Notes under the pieces: generated by a model
What the model was told of the DNA's origin: nothing
Seen by the model: the letters and a program-made list of their open reading frames with translations, nothing else
The model's database searches: none
Assembly (NCBI RefSeq): GCF_026262505.1
Contig: NC_067204.1
Span: forward strand, 6,481,797 to 6,545,796
DNA from: Trichomonas vaginalis G3
Lineage: Eukaryota > Parabasalia > Trichomonadida > Trichomonadidae
Direction: 5' to 3'
DNA: 64,000 nucleotides
Translations under genes and position numbers: made by a program
In this document: positions 57,801 to 64,000 of the stretch, one piece after another
Layout: each line of letters opens with the position of its first letter
Numbering within the stretch: the first letter of the stretch is position 1

Positions 57801-60800
57801 ATTCGATACAACAATGCTAAATATGAAAAGAAAGAGAATTCTATAAAACAGTGATAAATATGAAAAGAAAGAGAATTCGATAACACTAGGGAGAATTGAT
57901 AATATGAAAAGAAAGAGAATTCCATAAAACAAGGATAAATATGAAAAGAAAGAGAATGTCATAAAATAATGATTAATATGAAAAGAAAGAGAATAAGTTT
58001 CATGTTAACATCAGCACCATGATCAACTAGGAATTGGACAATTTCTATCGACATCTTTTGATGGCAATGCTAAGAGGGCATTCATCAATATTGAGAGAAA
58101 TTCATAAAACAATGATAAATATGAAAAGAAAGAGAATTTCATAAACAATGATTAATATGAAAAGAAAGAGAATGTAATAAAACAATGTTAAATATGAAAA
58201 GAAAGAGAATTCCACAACACATTGATAAATATGAAAGAAAGAGAATTTCATAAAACAATGATAAATATGAAAAGAAAGAGAATTCCATAAAACAATGATT
58301 AATATGAAAAGAAATAGAATTCGATATAACAATGATTAATATGAAAAGAAAGAGAATTCTATAAAACAATGATAAATATGAAAAGAAAGAGAATTTCATA
58401 AAACAATGATTAATATGAAAAGAAAGAGAATTCTATAAAACAATGATAAATATGAAAAGAAAAGAGAATTCCATAAACACATTGATAAATATGAAAAGAA
58501 AGAGAATTCCATAAAACAAGGATAAATATGAAAAGAAAGAGAATGTCATAAAATAATGATAAATATGAAAAGAAAGAGAATAAGTTTCATGTTAACATCA
58601 GCACCATGATCAACTAGGAATTGGAGAATTTCTATCGACTTCACTTCGACTGCAATACTAAGAGGGCATTCATCAATATTGAGAGAAATTCATAAAACAA
58701 TGATAAATATGAAAAGAAAGAGAATGTAATAAAACAATGATAAATATGAAAAGAAAGAGAATTTCATAAAACAATGATTAATATGAAAAGAAAGACAATT
58801 ATATAAAACAATGATAAATATGAAAAGAAAGAGAATGTAATAAAACAATGATAAATATGAAAAGAAATAGAATTCGATACAATAATGCTAAATATGAAAA
58901 GAAAGAGAATTTCATAAAACAATGCTAAATATGAAAAGAAAGAGAATTTCATAAAACAATGATTAATATGAAAAGAAATAGAATGTAATAAAACAATGTT
59001 AAATATGAAAAGAAAGAGAATTCCACAACACATTGATAAATATGAAAAGAAAGGAATTCCATAAAACAAGGATAAATATGAAAAGAAAGAGAATGTCATA
59101 AAAATAATGATAAATATGAAAAGAAAGAGAATAAGTTTCATGTTAACATCAGCACCATGATCAACTAGGAATTGACAATTTCTATCGACATCTTTTTGAT
59201 GCAATGCTAAGAGGCATCATCAATATGAGAGAAATTCATAAAACAATGATAAATATGAAAAGAAAGAGAATGTCATAAAACAATGATTAATATGAAAAGA
59301 AAGAGAATGTAATAAAACAATGTTAAATATGAAAAGAAAGAGAATTCCACAACACATTGATAAATATGAAAAGAAAGAGAATTTCATAAAACAATGATAA
59401 ATATGAAAAGAAAGAGAATTCCATAAAACAATGATTAATATGAAAAGAAATAGAATTCGATATAACAATGATTAATATGAAAAGAAAGAGAATTCATAAA
59501 ACAATGATAAATATGAAAAGAAAGAGAATTTCATAAAACAATGATAATATGAAAAGAAAGAGAATTCTATAAAACAATGATAAATATGAAAAGAAAGAGA
59601 ATTCCACAACACATTGATAAATATGAAAAGAAAGAGAATTCCATAAAACAAGGATAAATATGAAAAGAAAGAGAATGTCATAAAATAATGATAATATGAA
59701 AAGAAAGAGAATAAGTTTCATGTTAACATCAGCACCATGATCAACTAGGAATTGGAGAATTTCATCGACTTCACTTCGACTGCAATACTAAGAGGGCATT
59801 CATCAATATTGAGAGAATTCATAAAACAATGATAAATATGAAAGAAAGAGAATTAATAAAACAATGATAAATATGAAAAGAAAGAGAATTTCATAAAACA
59901 ATGATTAATATGAAAAGAAAGAAATTATATAAACAATGATAAATATGAAAAGAAAGAGAATGTAATAAAACAATGATAAATATGAAAAGAAATAGAATTC
60001 GATACAATAATGCTAAATATGAAAAGAAAGAGAATTTCATAAAACAATGCTAAATATGAAAAGAAAGAGAATTTCATAAAACAATGATTAATATGAAAAG
60101 AAAGAGAATTTCATAAAACAATGATTAATATGAAAAGAAAGAGAATTCATAAAACAATGATTAAATATGAAAAGAAAGAGAATTTATAAACAATGATAAT
60201 ATGAAAAGAAAGAGAATTCTATAAAACAATGATTAATATGAAAAGAAAGAGAATTTCATAAAAATGATTAATATGAAAGAAATAGAATTCGATATAAACA
60301 ATGATTAATATGAAAAGAGAATTTATATAAACAATGATAATATGAAAAGAAAGAGAATGTCATAAACAATGATAAATATGAAAAGAAAGAGAATGTAATA
60401 AAAAAATGTTATATGAAAAGAAAGAGAATTCCATCAACACATTGATAAATATGAAAAGAAAGAGAATTCATAAAACAAGGATAAATGAAAAGAAAGAGAA
60501 TGTCATAAATAATGATAAATATGAAAAGAAAGAGAATAAGTTTCATGTTAACATCAGCACCATGATCAACTAGGAATTGGACAATTTCTATCGACATCTT
60601 TTTGATGGCAATGCTAAGAGGGCATTCATCAATATTGAGAGAAATTCATAAAACAATGATAAATATGAAAAGAAAGAGAATGTCATAAAACAATGATTAA
60701 TATGAAAAGAAAGAGAATGTATAAAAGAATGATTAATATGAAAGAAAGAGAATGTCATAAAACAATGATTAATATGAAAAGAAAGAGAATTCTATAAAAC

Positions 60801-63800
60801 AATGATAAATATGAAAAGAAAGAGAATTTCATAAAACAATGATAAATATGAAAAGAAAGAGAATTTCATAAAACAAGGATAAATATGAAAAGAAAGAGAA
60901 TGTCATAAAATAATGATAAATATGAAAAGAAAGAGAATTTCCTAAAACAATGATTAATATGAAAAGAAAGAGAAATTCATAAAACAATGATTAATATGAA
61001 AAGAAAGAGAATTCCATAAAACAATGATAAATATGAAAAGAAAGAAATTCGATACAATAATGCTAAATATGAAAAGAAAGAGAATTTCATAAAAAATGAT
61101 AAATATGAAAAGAAAGAGAATTTCATAAAACAATGATAAATATGAAAGAAAGAGAATGTAAAAAAACATGTTAAATATGAAAAGAAAGAGAATTCACAAC
61201 ACATTGATAAATATGAAAAGAAAGAGAATTCCATAAAACAAGGATAAATATGAAAAGAAAGAGAATGTCATAAAATAATGATAAATGAAAGAAAGAGAAT
61301 AAGTTTCATGTTAACATCAGCACCATGATCAACTAGGAATTGGACAATTTCTATCGACATCTTTTTGATGGCAATGCTAAGAGGGCATTCATCAATATTG
61401 AGAGAAATTCATAAAAACAATGATAAATATGAAAAGAAAGAGAATTTCATAAAACAATGATTAATATGAAAAGAAAGAGAATGTCATAAAACAATGATAA
61501 ATGAAAAGAAAGAAAATGTCATAAAGTAAAGATAAATATGAAAGAAAGAGAATGTCATAAAAAATGATTAATATGAAAAGAAAGAGAATTCTATAAAACA
61601 ATGATAAATATGAAAAGAAAGAGAATGTAATAAACAATGATAAATATGAAAAGAAAGAGAATTCTATAAAACAATGATTAATATGAAAAGAAAGAGAATT
61701 TATAAACAGTGATAAATATGAAAAGAAAGAGAATGTAATAAAACAATGATAAATATGAAAAGAAATAGAATTCGATACAATAATGCTAAATATGAAAAGA
61801 AAGAGAATTTCATAAAAAATGATAAATATGAAAAGAAAGAGAATTTCATAAAACAATGATTAATATGAAAAGAAATAGAATGTAAAAACAATGTTAAATA
61901 TGAAAAGAAAGAGAATTCCACAACACATTGATAAATATGAAAAGAAAGAGAATTCCATAAAACAGAGGATAAATATGAAAAGAAAGAGAATGTCATAAAA
62001 TAATGATAAATATGAAAAGAAAGAGAATAAGTTTCATGTTAACATCAGCACCATGATCAACTAGGAATTGGACAATTTCTAATCGACATCTTTTTGATGG
62101 CAATGCTAAGAGGGCATTCATCAATATTGAGAGAATTCATAAAACAATGATAAATATGAAAAAGAAAGAGAATGTTCATAAACAATGATAATATGAAAAG
62201 AAAGAGAATGTAATAAAAAATGATTAATATGAAAAGAAAGAGAATGTCAATAAAACAATGATTAATATGAAAAGAAAGAGAATTTCATAAAACAATGATA
62301 AATATGAAAAGAAAGAGAATTTCATAAAACAATGATAAATATGAAAAGAATAGAATGTAATAAAACAATGATTAATATGAAAAGAAAGAGAATGTCATAA
62401 AACAATGCTAAATATGAAAAGAAAGAGAATTCTATAAAACAGTGATAAATATGAAAAGAAAGAGAATGTAATAAAACAATGATAAATATGAAAGAAAGAC
62501 AATTATATAAAACAATGATTAATATGAAAAGAAAGAGAATTCTATAAAACAATGTTAAATATGAAAAGAAAGAGAATTTTATCAAACAATGTTAAATATG
62601 AAAAGAAAGAGAATTCCATAAAACAAGGATAAATATGAAAAGAAAGAGAATGTCATAAAATAATGATAAATATGAAAAGAAAGAGAATAAGTTTCATGTT
62701 AACATCAGCACCATGATCAACTAGGAATTGGAGAATTTCTATCGACTTCACTTCGACTGCAATACTAAGAGGGCATTCATCAATATTGAGAGAAATCCAT
62801 AAAACAATGATAAATATGAAAAGAAAGAGAATGTCATAAAACAATGATTAATATGAAAAGAAAGAGAATTTTATCAAACAATGATTAATATGAAAAGAAA
62901 GAGAATTCTATAAAACAATGATTAATATGAAAAGAAAGAGAATTTCATAAAACAATGATTAATATGAAAAGAAATAGAATGTAATAAAACAATGATTAAT
63001 ATGAAAAGAAAGAGAATTCCATAAAACAATGATAAATATGAAAAGAAAGAGAATTTCATAAAACAATGCTAAATATGAAAAGAAAGAGAATTTTATCAAA
63101 CAATGATTAATATGAAAAGAAAGAGAATTTCATAAAACAATGATTAATATGAAAAGAAAGAGAATGTCATAAAACAATGATAAATATGAAAAGAAAGAAA
63201 ATGTCATAAAGTAAAGATAAATATGAAAAGAAAGAGAATGTCATAAAACAATGATTAATATGAAAAGAAAGAGAATTCTATAAAACAATGATAAATATGA
63301 AAAGAAAGAGAATGTAATAAAACAATGATAAATATGAAAAGAAATAGAATTCGATACAACAATGCTAAATATGAAAAGAAAGAGAATTCTATAAAACAGT
63401 GATAAATATGAAAAGAAAGAGAATTCCATAACACATTGATAAATATGAAAAGAAAGAGAATTCCATAAAACAAGGATAAATATGAAAAGAAAGAGAATGT
63501 CATAAAATAATGATTAATATGAAAAGAAAGAGAATAAGTTTCATGTTAACATCAGCACCATGATCAACTAGGAATTGGACAATTTCTATCGACATCTTTT
63601 TGATGGCAATGCTAAGAGGGCATTCATCAATATTGAGAGAAATTCATAAAACAATGATAAATATGAAAAGAAAGAGAATGTCATAAAACAATGATTAATA
63701 TGAAAAGAAAGAGAATTTAATAAAACAATGTTAAATATGAAAAGAAAGAGAATTCCACAACACATTGATAAATATGAAAAGAAAGAGAATTTCATAAAAC

Positions 63801-64000
63801 AATGATAAATATGAAAAGAAAGAGAATTCCATAAAACAATGATTAATATGAAAAGAAATAGAATTCGATATAACAATGATTAATATGAAAAGAAAGAGAA
63901 TTCTATAAAACAATGATAAATATGAAAAGAAAGAGAATTTCATAAAACAATGATTAATATGAAAAGAAAGAGAATTCTATAAAACAATGATAAATATGAA
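45899..64000. repeat. 37-bp satellite with ankyrin modules, right block
   Basis: Continuation of the same array to the window end. Twenty-two ankyrin modules start at 46,493; 47,080; 47,629; 48,142; 48,766; 49,466; 50,126; 51,837; 52,499; 54,994; 55,428; 56,087; 57,106; 57,995; 58,582; 59,133; 59,713; 60,538; 61,301; 62,029; 62,689 and 63,536. V class are 47,080, 50,126, 52,499, 58,582, 59,713 and 62,689; the others are K class. Stretches at about 50,280-51,100, 54,100-57,700 and 59,200-62,300 show many more one-base indels than their neighbours. Module order and spacing at 46,493-47,629 recur at 57,995-59,133. Confidence 0.9.

Noticed and set aside
30732-64000. CRISPR-like look of a regularly repeated 37-bp unit
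   Set aside because: The repeats are contiguous with no unique spacers, and the setting is eukaryotic; it is a satellite.
30732-64000. Dozens of minus-strand open frames of 60-150 codons with Phe/Leu/Ile/Ser-rich peptides
   Set aside because: They are by-products of a 37-bp unit that lacks stops in some frames. Lengths follow the unit variants and no non-repetitive coding sequence is attached except the ankyrin module.
30732-64000. Telomere array
   Set aside because: The unit is 37 bp and not a G-rich telomere motif; it contains ankyrin modules and a transposon.

Overview
The window looks like a trichomonad genome, most likely Trichomonas vaginalis or a close relative. This is inferred from the AT-rich DNA, the Polinton-like gene fossils, ankyrin repeats of the style NIDECPLSIAI...EIVQFLVDHGADVN, a glycine-rich gene family with the signature GGSSFISGY, and very large repeat content. 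No rRNA, tRNA, CRISPR array or bacterial-type operon was seen.

Region 1 (1 to about 14,050) is a Polinton-like / Maverick-type virus-like fossil with genes on both strands. Recognisable parts are an FtsK/HerA-type packaging ATPase, a superfamily 3 helicase, a probable double jelly-roll major capsid protein, a possible minor capsid (penton) protein, a long basic coiled-coil protein, and several small proteins of unknown role. Some genes look whole; others are broken, with roughly ten breaks in all. No integrase, protease or DNA polymerase was seen, and the left end lies outside the window. A nested cassette at 1302-2736 is bounded by four identical 61-72 bp hairpin repeats.

Region 2 (14,050-15,732) holds a GC-rich hairpin, a 139-base T tract, an AT-rich stretch without a convincing gene, and a 100-base N gap. 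Region 3 (15,733 to about 18,660) is a second, more degraded stretch. It carries diverged copies of the same hairpin repeat and coding-like scraps on the minus strand.

Region 4 (about 18,670-30,731) is a tandem array of eleven gene-like units on the plus strand. They are of two alternating types and encode glycine-rich proteins resembling the ALK/LTK-type glycine-rich domain. Every unit is full of scattered small indels, which points either to decayed genes or to unpolished long-read sequence.

Region 5 (30,732-64,000) is a macrosatellite built from roughly 700 copies of a 37-bp unit. Interspersed in it are 38 copies of a module of about 108 bp that encodes, on the minus strand, one ankyrin repeat. 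The modules fall into two sequence classes and are organised in higher-order repeats, including a clear 3.09-kb one. A 3,097-bp non-coding DNA transposon with terminal inverted repeats close to 1 kb sits in the array at 42,802-45,898. It is flanked by an 8-bp target duplication, and empty paralogous sites exist elsewhere in the array.
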